From the NCBI GenBank assembly GCA_024413595.1, contig JAKSUC010000009.1:24122-88121 (forward strand): a stretch of 64,000 bases of DNA. Direction: 5' to 3'. Both the position numbers and the translations under genes were made by a program. The DNA comes from Bacteroidales bacterium. Lineage in GTDB: Bacteria > Bacteroidota > Bacteroidia > Bacteroidales > UBA3824. This document shows, one piece after another, positions 53,664 through 61,729 of this stretch (its first letter is position 1; each line of letters starts with the position of its first letter). The notes under the pieces are model-generated. The model was not told where the DNA came from and ran no database searches. It was given only the letters and a program-made list of their open reading frames with translations.

Positions 53664-54137
53664 ATGAAAACTTTAAAAATTATATTAATTATTTTGCTAT
53701 TTTTTACAACTAAGAGTTACAGCCAAAGCGATGACGGATGGTTTACAGGAAAAATTACGTGCGGAATTGCAGCTGATAAATATCAAAATTATCCACAAAT
53801 AAATTGTGCATATTTTTATAATTTTGAAAATCATTTTTCGATTGCAACTCAAAGTGGATTAATATTTTATGATACAGAACTAATGCCTATTGAAAGTTGC
53901 TTACGAATTAGACCAATAGGCAAAAAAGAAATAATGCCAGCATTAAATTTAAGTTACGGATACGCAATTAGTTTTGATAATAAATATAAAGGAGGTCAAA
54001 TATTTAGTCCAGCAATTAGTTTTGAAACAGGATTTATCAAAAGAGTAAATTATGTTATAGAATTTGGAGGACAATTTTTTAAATTAAATTCAAGAAAAAT
54101 TAAAAATTGGTTTATAAATTTTGGAATAGAAATATAA
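53664..54137 (+). CDS. Small exported beta-rich (outer-membrane barrel-type) protein
   Basis: A 157-residue protein with signal peptide (MKTLKIILIILLFFTTKSYSQ; ATG 53664 preferred to 53616). The mature part is rich in aromatic and polar alternation (YFYNFENHFSIATQSGLIFYD, LNLSYGYAISFDNKYKGGQ, YVIEFGGQFF) and ends in FGIEI, as in small outer-membrane barrels. A weak box TTTCTTTG lies at 53639-53646. Not assigned to a family. Confidence 0.65.
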   Translation: MKTLKIILIILLFFTTKSYSQSDDGWFTGKITCGIAADKYQNYPQINCAYFYNFENHFSIATQSGLIFYDTELMPIESCLRIRPIGKKEIMPALNLSYGYAISFDNKYKGGQIFSPAISFETGFIKRVNYVIEFGGQFFKLNSRKIKNWFINFGIEI

Positions 54138-54143
54138 AAAAAA

Positions 54144-54170
54144 TGCCGGTAAAAATACCGGCAAATATTT
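54144..54170. terminator. Terminator between convergent barrel-type genes
   Basis: Stem TGCCGGT/ACCGGCA (54144-54150, 54157-54163); a long T-run on the minus strand serves the 54184-54732 gene. Confidence 0.75.
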
Positions 54171-54183
54171 AATTAATAATAAA

Positions 54184-54732
54184 TTACAAAATAAAAGTTA
54201 AACCTATTTGAAACCAAGCAAATTCGTTCCAAGTAAGTTCACTATAAACTCCACAATTTCCAAACATATAACGAACACCAGCAGATGGGAAAATTTCAAA
54301 TTTACCGTCTGAAGCATTATTTGAAATACCATCCCACTTAAATTTATCATGACGATAACCTACATTAACACATCCATAAGTATCAAGATTTTCAACAAAT
54401 TGATAATGTAAAGCACCACGAGTGCCAATACGCCAACGAGCATCTTGCAATTTTCCATCAGAATATTTTTCAGAACCTTGACCAATACCAAAATATCCGC
54501 CACCACTAATAGCACCTTTGCCATTAATTATGTTTCCTAAAAATCCATAATCTAAAGCAAAATTAAATGTTGGAACAAAAATTCCATTGTGATTTGTATA
54601 ATCAGCATTTCCTGCTCCAAAACCAAAATTTAAGCCAAGATTTCCTACTCCAAATATTTGAGCATTAGAATTTTTTGTACTACAAAGATTTAGCGAAACA
54701 ATCGCTAATAAAATAAAAATAACTTTTCTCAT
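54184..54732 (-). CDS. Small outer-membrane beta-barrel protein
   Basis: A 182-residue exported protein (signal MRKVIFILLAIVSLNLC, processed near SNAQ) with glycine/aromatic-rich beta strands (GVGNLGLNFGFGAG, FALDYGFLG, GYFGIGQG, YGCVNVGYRHDKFKWDG, GVRYMFGNCGVYSELTW) ending in FQIGLTFIL. The terminal aromatic strand is typical of outer-membrane barrels. Ligand or partner unknown. Confidence 0.8.
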   Translation of the reverse strand: MRKVIFILLAIVSLNLCSTKNSNAQIFGVGNLGLNFGFGAGNADYTNHNGIFVPTFNFALDYGFLGNIINGKGAISGGGYFGIGQGSEKYSDGKLQDARWRIGTRGALHYQFVENLDTYGCVNVGYRHDKFKWDGISNNASDGKFEIFPSAGVRYMFGNCGVYSELTWNEFAWFQIGLTFIL

Positions 54733-54762
54733 TTTTTTATAAATATAAAATTAATAAACCGG

Positions 54763-55602
54763 TTAAAAATCTACTTCATCAGGATATTGTCCAGAACTAC
54801 TTCCTAAATCTAAAGAATTTAAATAATTCATATCTTCGTCAGAAATAGTAAAATTATCAATATCAATATTTTGTTGCAATCTTTCAGGTTTTGTAGATTT
54901 TGGCAATGGCAAAACTCCATTTTGAAGACACCATTTAATACAAATTTGAGCAACAGTAACCCTGTATTTTTCAGCAATTTGAATTAGTTCAGGAATATTA
55001 AACATTTTACCACGTCCAAGAGGACTCCAAGCTTCAACTAAAATGTTGTTTTGTTTACAAAAATTAACAACATTTTGTTGCTGATAACCAGGATGATATT
55101 CAATTTGATTAACCATTGGACAAATATTAGCTACTTTTAAAAGAGGTTCTAAATGATGTTGCCAAAAATTACTTACACCAATAGCTTTTACCTTACCAGA
55201 TTTATATAAATCTTCTAACGCATGCCAAGTTTCAGCATTAAGTTCAGCCCAATTATCATATTTAGTAACTGACGCAGGCCAATGTATTAAAAATAAATCA
55301 AGATAATCAGTTTGTAAATCGTTTAAAGATTTTTCAAAAGATTTAATAGTTTTAGAATATCCTCGATTATTATTCCACACTTTACTTGTGATAAACAACG
55401 ACTTACGATCAACGCCACAATTTTTTAATGCTTTACCAATAAACATTTCGTTTGAATAAACAGAAGCAGTATCAATATGTCGATAACCAAGGTTTAAAGC
55501 TGCTAATAATGTATTAGTTACAGTATTTTCATCTCTATTTTCCCAAGTTCCCAAACCAATACAAGGTATTGAAACATTGTTTGTTAAAATAAAATTATCC
55601 AT
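54763..55602 (-). CDS. Aldo/keto reductase
   Basis: A 279-residue NADPH-dependent oxidoreductase of the AKR superfamily. Motifs: GYRHIDTASVYSNE (catalytic Asp/Tyr), FITSKVWNNNRG (catalytic Lys), LDLFLIHWPAS (catalytic His), AIGVSNFWQHHLEPLL and PLPKSTKPERLQQN (NADPH site). Length fits 2,5-diketo-gluconate-reductase-like enzymes. Substrate unknown. 30 nt upstream of the barrel gene, perhaps one transcript. Confidence 0.93.
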   Translation of the reverse strand: MDNFILTNNVSIPCIGLGTWENRDENTVTNTLLAALNLGYRHIDTASVYSNEMFIGKALKNCGVDRKSLFITSKVWNNNRGYSKTIKSFEKSLNDLQTDYLDLFLIHWPASVTKYDNWAELNAETWHALEDLYKSGKVKAIGVSNFWQHHLEPLLKVANICPMVNQIEYHPGYQQQNVVNFCKQNNILVEAWSPLGRGKMFNIPELIQIAEKYRVTVAQICIKWCLQNGVLPLPKSTKPERLQQNIDIDNFTISDEDMNYLNSLDLGSSSGQYPDEVDF

Positions 55603-55739
55603 CTTTTTTGAAATAAAATTATTAAAATCTCACAATTCAAAATTAAAGAATTTATTTGAAATGAATAAAAAAAAATAAAATAATAGTGCATTTTTAAGAA
55701 ATTTTATAAATTAGCTACGAAAAACAAACAAGAAAATAA

Positions 55740-56903
55740 ATGGAAATTTCATATATTAAAGAAAATCATAACGAGTTAACAATCTATGATTTAGAGGGGA
55801 AAATTATAAATAAAATTGAGAAACCTGAAGGCAAAATATTAACCAGTGGAAAGGATTTTTTTATTATAGAAACAGAAACACACTATTTATTTTATAATAT
55901 TCAAGGCGAAAAATTGAACCAATATCCTAAAGAAATTGGTAAATTTATAAAAATAGCTAATAATGAATGTGTATTTTTAGAAGGTGAAGTTCTAAAAAAG
56001 TATAATAAAAATGGATTTACTACAAATTCTTCAACAAAACTTCAACAAGGAAATAAAACAACTAAAAAAACAAAGGTTATAGAAAAATTAAAAAAATCAG
56101 CATCAACTTTTATTACCATTTTAATTATAGCAAATGCTGTTGCTGCTGGTATAATGACTTATACAGAAGATAATACAGAAATCGAATTTTGGTTAAATAA
56201 ATTTTGCGATGTAAGTATTATTATTTTCATAATTGAAATTTTAATTAGAATATTTTGGAATAAAAAACCAAAAGAATTTTTCACTAATGAAGATAAAGGT
56301 TGGAATATTTTTGATTTAGTAGTAACCGTTATATCTTCTTTCAGTTTTATTTCAGGAATAGAAGGAATAGTTGGAGCACGTGCACTAAGAATTTTAAGAG
56401 AATTACGTCTACTTCGTGTTGCTTCAGGCATTTCTAACATGAAAAAGATTTTACAAGCATTATTATATTCTCTTCCACAAATTTCGTGGGCTAGTATTTT
56501 CTTTATACTTCTTTATTATATTTATGGAATAACAGGAGTTGAACTTTATGGAAGTTGCGACGAACATTTTGCAACTCTACATCGCTCATTTCTAACTCTT
56601 TTACAATTAATGACAATGGACGATTGGACAAATATTACACTAAATGTGATGGAAACACATCCGTTAGCATGGATATATTTTAGTACTTTTATTTTATTAG
56701 CTTCTTATATTCTTGTAAATTTGATAGTTGGTATTGTAGTAGACTCGTTAAACGAAGTTCATTCTCAAAATCAATATGACAATAACGATGAACTATCACG
56801 AGAAATCAACAAACTTGAAAAACAATTTGATCACGTAAAAGAAATTATTAAAAAACAAGAACTTGATAAAATAAAAATTGAAGAAGAAGATAATTTTGAA
56901 TAA
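55740..56903 (+). CDS. Voltage-gated cation channel (NavBac/CavBac-like) with N-terminal beta-rich domain
   Basis: A 387-residue six-helix ion channel. Residues 1-100 form a soluble beta-rich domain of propeller-blade-like repeats (LTIYDLEGKIINKI, HYLFYNIQGEKLNQY, EVLKKYNKNG), absent from standard bacterial channels. S1-S4 occupy about 120-230; S4 has arginines every third residue at 214, 217, 220, 223 and 226. S5, pore and S6 occupy about 240-345. The filter is T292-M-D-D-W-T-N298, where sodium-selective NavAb has TLESWSM. A C-terminal helical coiled coil (about 350-387) should hold the tetramer. The double Asp suggests calcium selectivity (inference). Confidence 0.9.
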   Translation: MEISYIKENHNELTIYDLEGKIINKIEKPEGKILTSGKDFFIIETETHYLFYNIQGEKLNQYPKEIGKFIKIANNECVFLEGEVLKKYNKNGFTTNSSTKLQQGNKTTKKTKVIEKLKKSASTFITILIIANAVAAGIMTYTEDNTEIEFWLNKFCDVSIIIFIIEILIRIFWNKKPKEFFTNEDKGWNIFDLVVTVISSFSFISGIEGIVGARALRILRELRLLRVASGISNMKKILQALLYSLPQISWASIFFILLYYIYGITGVELYGSCDEHFATLHRSFLTLLQLMTMDDWTNITLNVMETHPLAWIYFSTFILLASYILVNLIVGIVVDSLNEVHSQNQYDNNDELSREINKLEKQFDHVKEIIKKQELDKIKIEEEDNFE

Positions 56904-57410
56904 TTACAATACAACATTTTCAATACTCAATAAAAATCGTTTCTTTTCAATTCCACCAGAATATCCTCCAATTGAACCATTTGAAGAAATAACTCTGTGA
57001 CATGGAACAAAAATTGGTAAATTATTGGCTCCAACAGCATTAGCAACTGCTCTCACAGATTTTGGATGTTCACATTGTTCAGCCAATTGAAGATAACTAA
57101 TTGTTTTTCCGTAAGATAAATCAATTAATTCTGTCCAAACATCTCGCTGAAAATCGGAGCCTACAAAATAGAATGGAAGATTAAAATAAGTTCGTTTTTT
57201 TGCAAAATATTCATCTAATTGAAAATGAGCCATTTTTAACAAATTAGTATCTTGAAAAACTAAATCTGATTTTAAAGATTTAGCTATTTTAGTTAAATTT
57301 TTATTTAAAATATCTATACCAAATCCACAATAACACAATGTATCATCATAATCTCCCAAAAGTAATTGACCAATAGGAGATTGAATTTGTTTTAAAAATA
57401 TACTATTCAT
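56904..57410 (-). CDS. ogt: Methylated-DNA-[protein]-cysteine S-methyltransferase
   Basis: A 168-residue DNA repair protein. The acceptor motif PCHRVISSNGSIGGYSGG with the reactive Cys and the helix-turn-helix SYLQLAEQCEHPKSVRAVANAVGAN are clear. The ATG at 57410 is used, which overlaps the end of the upstream CDF gene by 8 nt; an in-frame ATG at 57485 would intrude 75 nt further. Takes O6-alkyl groups from guanine. Confidence 0.93.
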   Translation of the reverse strand: MNSIFLKQIQSPIGQLLLGDYDDTLCYCGFGIDILNKNLTKIAKSLKSDLVFQDTNLLKMAHFQLDEYFAKKRTYFNLPFYFVGSDFQRDVWTELIDLSYGKTISYLQLAEQCEHPKSVRAVANAVGANNLPIFVPCHRVISSNGSIGGYSGGIEKKRFLLSIENVVL

Positions 57411-58326
57411 GAGGATTTTCGTATTTACCATCAATTTTAATAGGTTCAAAATGTAATGCAACATGAGTACGATTTCCAAATTCATGTTTTAATTTCTTTT
57501 CAACCGCAGTTGCATGATAATGAGCATGCGAAAGTGTTATATCACCTGGCATTCTAAAGTGCATTTCAATAGCAATTCTATTACCAATTTTTCGTGTTCT
57601 TAAACCATGAACATCTGAAATTTCAGGTTCACTTTTTACTATTTTAACAATTTTGTTTTCAATTTCAGGAGGCAAACTTTTTTCTAACAATTCGCCACAA
57701 GCTTGACGAATTAAATCAAAAGCAGTTTTAACAATAAAAATACTAACAAAAACAGCTGCTATTGGGTCTAAAATTGTCCAATTATTACCTAAAATAATTG
57801 CACCTCCAACACCAATTGCTGTAGCTATTGACGAAAAAGCATCACTTCTATGATGCCAAGCATTTGCTACAACTGCTTGTGAGTCTACATCTTTTCCTGT
57901 TTTTAAAGTAAAACGGAAAGCCCATTCTTTCATCAAAATACTTAAAATTGCTATTATAAATGCTATCCATTCTGGAGATGGCAAAACTTCGCCTTGTATT
58001 GCTTTATAAATATTTGATGTTCCACTATAAAAAATCATTATTCCTACAAAAAACAAGGCTAAACCTATTAAAGATGTTGCTAATGTTTCGTATTTTCCAT
58101 GTCCATAATCATGATCTTCGTCTTGTGGTTTTGAACTTATTTTTACAAAAATAACTACTATTAAATCTGTCAAAAAATCTGATAATGAATGAACTGCGTC
58201 TGCTATCATTGCTGCTGAGCCACCAAATATTCCTGCTAGAAATTTTGCTATTAACAAAAATACATTTACAATACTACCTTTTAAAGTAACATGATAAATT
58301 TTTTTTTCTCGTGTTTTATCATCCAT
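57403..58326 (-). CDS. Cation diffusion facilitator (CDF) metal transporter
   Basis: A 307-residue CDF protein, six transmembrane helices then a cytoplasmic C-terminal domain. Metal-site pieces: AAMIADAVHSLSDFLTDLIV (HxxxD in helix 2), HDYGHGKYET and ANAWHHRSDAFSSIATAI (helix 5), plus HGLRTRKIGN in the C-terminal dimer domain. Probably exports Zn2+, Mn2+ or Fe2+ in exchange for H+. Box TATCTTTG lies upstream at 58356-58349. Overlaps ogt. Confidence 0.92.
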   Translation of the reverse strand: MDDKTREKKIYHVTLKGSIVNVFLLIAKFLAGIFGGSAAMIADAVHSLSDFLTDLIVVIFVKISSKPQDEDHDYGHGKYETLATSLIGLALFFVGIMIFYSGTSNIYKAIQGEVLPSPEWIAFIIAILSILMKEWAFRFTLKTGKDVDSQAVVANAWHHRSDAFSSIATAIGVGGAIILGNNWTILDPIAAVFVSIFIVKTAFDLIRQACGELLEKSLPPEIENKIVKIVKSEPEISDVHGLRTRKIGNRIAIEMHFRMPGDITLSHAHYHATAVEKKLKHEFGNRTHVALHFEPIKIDGKYENPHE

Positions 58327-58348
58327 AATTTTTAAAGATTTATCTTAG

Positions 58349-58356
58349 CAAAGATA
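58349..58356 (-). promoter_or_regulatory. -7 promoter box (TATCTTTG) for the CDF-ogt operon
   Basis: The minus strand reads TATCTTTGC, matching TAnnTTTG, 22 nt before the ATG at 58326. Confidence 0.5.
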
Positions 58357-58430
58357 AAATATTAAAAATAGTTTTAAAAATAAAAGTAAATGATTTTCTT
58401 TGCAATTTTATAAATATTAAAAAAAGAAAA

Positions 58431-60095
58431 ATGAATACTATTTCAAAAATTATATTACAATTAGACAGCTACATAAGTGGACATCCAATATTTATAATTA
58501 CATTAATTGGAACAGGACTATTTTTTACAATATATCTAAAATTTCCGCAAATAAGATATTTTAAACGCGCATTCAAAATTTTGTTAGGGCATCACGATAA
58601 ACAAAAATCAGTTGGAGATGCGTCACATTTTCAAGCACTTTCAACTGCTTTATCAGGAACTGTTGGAACAGGAAATATTGCAGGAGTTGCTTTAGCAATT
58701 CATATTGGAGGACCTTCGGCATTGTTATGGATGCTTTTTACAGCTGCAATTGGTATGGCAACAAAATTTGTTGAAGTAACTCTATCTCATAAATATAGAA
58801 AAAAACTTGACGATGGGACAATTGCTGGAGGTCCAATGTTTTTTATGTCAAGACGATTAAATATCAATATAAAAGGAAAAACTATTCATACAGGAAAAAT
58901 TATTGCAATAATATTTTCAATATTTACAATAGTGGCTTCATTTGGAACTGGTTGTTTACCACAAACAAATAGCATATCTACAGCCATGAATTCTTCCTTT
59001 GGAATTCCAAATATTTGGGTTGGCGGAATTTTAGCATTAGTTTTAGCTTCTGTAATATTAGGTGGAATAAAACGAATTGTAAAAGTTACCGAAAAACTTG
59101 TTCCAATAATGGGAGGAATATATATAATAAGTGTATTAGTTGTAGTTATATTCCATATTGACAATCTTTTACCAGGTCTAGCACAAATGTTTAGCGATGC
59201 ATTATCAGGAACAGCAGCTACTGGAGGATTTTTAGGAGCAAGTGTTTCATACGCAATGAGTAACGGTGTAAACCGAGGTTTATTTTCAAACGAAGCAGGA
59301 CAAGGCTCCGCTCCTATTGCTCACGCTGCTGCACGTTGTGAAGAACCTGCATCAGAAGGACTTGTTGCATTGCTCGAACCTTTTATCGACACAATTATTA
59401 TTTGCATGTTGACAGGAACAATGATAATTTCATCTGGCGTTTGGAGTCAAAAATACGAAAATAATTTTCAACAAGCTGATATTAAAATACTTAACACAAA
59501 TTTTCAATCTACCGACTCTATAAAATTAGCACTAAACAATCCTGAAAAATATTTTAATGGAAAATTAGAAATTAAAGAAGGAATTATTGTAAATCAAGAT
59601 ATTACATTTATTCATGCGCATTCGGTAGCAGAAGAAATCAAAGTTTTTCAAAACGAAAATCTATATTCTGGCATAATTGAAGTAAACAATGGAATAGTTT
59701 CTATAAACGATTTAAACATAAAAGGGAAATCATTAATTCACAGTGTACCATTAACAATAAAAGCATTTTCAAGTAGTTGGTTTGGAGAATTTGGCGAATA
59801 TTTAGTTGCATTATCACTTTTATTATTTGCATTTTCAACATCAATTGCATGGTCATATTATGGCGATAGAGCGTGTTCATTTTTGTTTGGAACCAAAGCA
59901 ATAATTCCATTCAGAATAATTTATGTAATAGGATTTTTTATAGGTTCTTTTACAGATACAACAATAGTTTGGTCAATAGCCTCAATAGGAATAGTTTGTA
60001 TGAGTATGCCAAACTTAATTGGAATTTTATTGTTACGCAAAGAAATGAAACGCGAAATTGATAGATACGACAAACAATTAACAAATGAAAATTAA
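58431..60095 (+). CDS. Alanine:cation symporter (AGCS family)
   Basis: A 554-residue sodium/amino-acid symporter. Family motifs: ALSTALSGTVGTGNIAGVALAI (the AGCS signature), GGPMFFMSRRL, FGTGCLPQTNSISTA and NEAGQGSAPIAHAAA. It has about 11 helices. A 105-residue hydrophilic segment (about 340-445) is inserted after the helix ending GVWSQKYEN and before FGEYLVALSLLLFAFSTSIAWSYYG, making it longer than typical members of about 450 residues. It brings alanine or glycine into the cell with Na+. A weak box TTTCTTTG lies upstream (58395-58402). Confidence 0.92.
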   Translation: MNTISKIILQLDSYISGHPIFIITLIGTGLFFTIYLKFPQIRYFKRAFKILLGHHDKQKSVGDASHFQALSTALSGTVGTGNIAGVALAIHIGGPSALLWMLFTAAIGMATKFVEVTLSHKYRKKLDDGTIAGGPMFFMSRRLNINIKGKTIHTGKIIAIIFSIFTIVASFGTGCLPQTNSISTAMNSSFGIPNIWVGGILALVLASVILGGIKRIVKVTEKLVPIMGGIYIISVLVVVIFHIDNLLPGLAQMFSDALSGTAATGGFLGASVSYAMSNGVNRGLFSNEAGQGSAPIAHAAARCEEPASEGLVALLEPFIDTIIICMLTGTMIISSGVWSQKYENNFQQADIKILNTNFQSTDSIKLALNNPEKYFNGKLEIKEGIIVNQDITFIHAHSVAEEIKVFQNENLYSGIIEVNNGIVSINDLNIKGKSLIHSVPLTIKAFSSSWFGEFGEYLVALSLLLFAFSTSIAWSYYGDRACSFLFGTKAIIPFRIIYVIGFFIGSFTDTTIVWSIASIGIVCMSMPNLIGILLLRKEMKREIDRYDKQLTNEN

Positions 60096-60111
60096 TCACT
60101 TAACCAAAAAT

Positions 60112-60158
60112 GTTGGAAAAGTGCTAAAAATACCCTATTCTTGTGTTGGAAAAGTGCA
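60112..60158 (+). repeat. Pair of identical 14-bp direct repeats, 33 bp apart, before the ATPase remnant
   Basis: TGTTGGAAAAGTGC occurs at 60112-60125 and 60145-60158 with a 19-bp spacer. Geometry equals the pair at 31744-31790, while the sequence differs except for a shared GAAAA...TGC core. Confidence 0.8.
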
Positions 60159-60188
60159 AATGCTTATTCTAATCACTAATAATCAATA

Positions 60189-60371
60189 GGATATGAAAAA
60201 CAGAAAAAATATGATAAAATCAAAGATTTTTTTCTAAATGACAAATGAGCTTTACTTATAACAGGAGCACGTCAAACTGGTAAAACTTTTTTAATTAGAA
60301 AAGTTGGAAAAGAATGTTTTGAAAATTTCGACCTAGTAGATAAAATAAATTTTATATTACAATCTGTTTAA
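60189..60371 (+). pseudogene. Remnant of an AAA_14/DUF4143-type ATPase
   Basis: One frame reads KQKKYDKIKDFFLNDK, then a TGA, then ALLITGARQTGKTFLIRKVG, which is a clear Walker A motif (GARQTGKT) of the AAA_14/DUF4143 family, then FENFDLVDKINF and a stop after about 60 codons. A start ATG at 60193 is out of frame. The full protein is about 380-450 residues, so more than 80 per cent is missing. Frameshift, internal stop and truncation all point to decay. Confidence 0.8.
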
Positions 60372-60384
60372 AAAATCCAAAAAT

Positions 60385-60408
60385 GACTCTACAGATATTT
60401 GTAGAGTC
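60385..60408 (+). terminator. Hairpin after the ATPase remnant
   Basis: Stem GACTCTAC/GTAGAGTC (60385-60392, 60401-60408) without a T-run; possibly the old terminator of the lost gene. Confidence 0.35.
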
Positions 60409-60479
60409 GTTGTATTGTGTTTTACAATTATCTAGGATTGTAATAATTAATTATATACTAATATGAATAAAAAAAACAT

Positions 60480-61139
60480 TTATTCCTTTTCAACAAGAAT
60501 TTTTGCAGTTTTAGTCAATAAATCTTTAGCCCAACGAATTATCATAAACGACAATACAAATGCTACTGCGGTATCAACCCAAGTGATATTCCAAATCATT
60601 GCGAATATTAATCCAAAAATTGCACCTATACTTGTGAGCGCATCTGACAATACATGAAGAAATGCAGATTTTCGATTTAAATCATTATCATGTTCATGAT
60701 TTTCATGATGATCGTGATGATGCTCTTTTAAAACAAGCGCACAAATTCCATTTACTACAAGTCCAATTATTGCAACTATCATTGCATCAAAAGCATTGAT
60801 TTCACCTTGTGGAGCAAATACTTTTTCAACAGCTTCAACAATTATATAAATCGAAAATATTAACAAAAGAATTCCACTTGTAAATGCTGAAAGTGATAAT
60901 ATTTTATCTTTGTTGTAAGGATTATTAGGTTTAAGTTCTAAACGGCGAACAAGAATATACGTCATCCACGAAAGACCTATTGCCAAAACATGACACCCCA
61001 TGTGAATACCATCGGCTAAAAGAGCCATCGAATTAGTTGAAAGTCCAAAAACAATTTCTGCCACCATTGTAACAGCAGAAAAGATAACTACAAAAGCTGT
61101 TCGTTTTTCTACACTACTGATATTTGATAAATTAGCCAT
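60480..61139 (-). CDS. CDF-type metal transporter with His-rich loop
   Basis: A 219-residue membrane protein with six helices. Metal-site pieces: NSMALLADGIHMGCHVLAI (helix 2) and FLHVLSDALTSIGAIFG (helix 5). A histidine-rich cytoplasmic loop (LKEHHHDHHENHEHDND) suggests Zn2+, Co2+ or Ni2+. It lacks the long C-terminal domain of the other CDF. It follows the Fur-family gene by 69 nt in the same direction, so it is likely controlled by it. Confidence 0.9.
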   Translation of the reverse strand: MANLSNISSVEKRTAFVVIFSAVTMVAEIVFGLSTNSMALLADGIHMGCHVLAIGLSWMTYILVRRLELKPNNPYNKDKILSLSAFTSGILLLIFSIYIIVEAVEKVFAPQGEINAFDAMIVAIIGLVVNGICALVLKEHHHDHHENHEHDNDLNRKSAFLHVLSDALTSIGAIFGLIFAMIWNITWVDTAVAFVLSFMIIRWAKDLLTKTAKILVEKE

Positions 61140-61208
61140 AATATTTTGCGTTTAATTATTAATTCGATACAAAATTATGACTACGTTTATGCAAGTGAAA
61201 GGCAAAAA

Positions 61209-61637
61209 TTATTTCCCAACTTTATTTCTACATTTTGGACATACACCTTTAACTACAAATTCAGCTTCTTCAACTAAATAACCTTCAGGCACAGTGATTT
61301 GTGGTAAAGGAATATCTTTTAAGCAAATTGTTTCGTGACAAATTGTACAAGTTAGATGAACGTGATGACATTCGTGTTCTGCACAATGACACACGCAATA
61401 TTTTTGCATTCCAGACCCATCATCAATCAAATGTAAAAGGTGATGCTCTGCAAAAAGTGTTAAAGTTCTAAAAACTGTAGAACTATCAGCGTAAGACATT
61501 TTGTCCATAACGTCTTGCAATGTAAAAGCATTATCAATTTGTTCACATATAGTATTAAAAACCAACAATCTAACTGCGGTAACACGAATACCAGCATCAA
61601 TTAATTTTTGTTCGTTTATTGAAGGATTTTGGTTCAT
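61209..61637 (-). CDS. Fur-family metal-responsive repressor
   Basis: A 142-residue regulator of the Fur/Zur/PerR family. N-terminal winged helix: LIDAGIRVTAVRLLVFNTI and DVMDKMSYADSSTVFRTLTLFAEHHLL. The dimer and metal domain contains HHVHLTCTICHETICL and CPKCRN (structural zinc CxxC pairs) plus YCVCHCAEHECHH. Zinc is the most likely ligand because a CDF exporter with a His-rich loop follows. Promoter TATATTTG at 61671-61664. Confidence 0.92.
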   Translation of the reverse strand: MNQNPSINEQKLIDAGIRVTAVRLLVFNTICEQIDNAFTLQDVMDKMSYADSSTVFRTLTLFAEHHLLHLIDDGSGMQKYCVCHCAEHECHHVHLTCTICHETICLKDIPLPQITVPEGYLVEEAEFVVKGVCPKCRNKVGK

Positions 61638-61663
61638 ATCAATAATTTAATAAATATACATCA

Positions 61664-61671
61664 CAAATATA
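61664..61671 (-). promoter_or_regulatory. -7 promoter box (TATATTTG) for the Fur-CDF operon
   Basis: The minus strand reads TATATTTGTG, matching TAnnTTTG, 27 nt before the ATG at 61637. Confidence 0.5.
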
Positions 61672-61677
61672 ATAAAA

Positions 61678-61705
61678 AAGGTGCTTCAATTTCTTGAAAC
61701 ACCTT
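61678..61705 (-). terminator. Terminator after the SulP gene
   Basis: Stem of 12 bp with one mismatch (61678-61689 and 61694-61705; AAGGTG and TTCAA against TTGAA and CACCTT), T-run on the minus strand. Confidence 0.8.
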
Positions 61706-61729
61706 TATAAATATGAAAAAATCAGTAAT

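Noticed and set aside
60189..60371. An intact small ATP-binding protein
   Set aside because: The Walker A segment is preceded by an in-frame TGA and the frame ends 60 codons later without Walker B, so it is a remnant.
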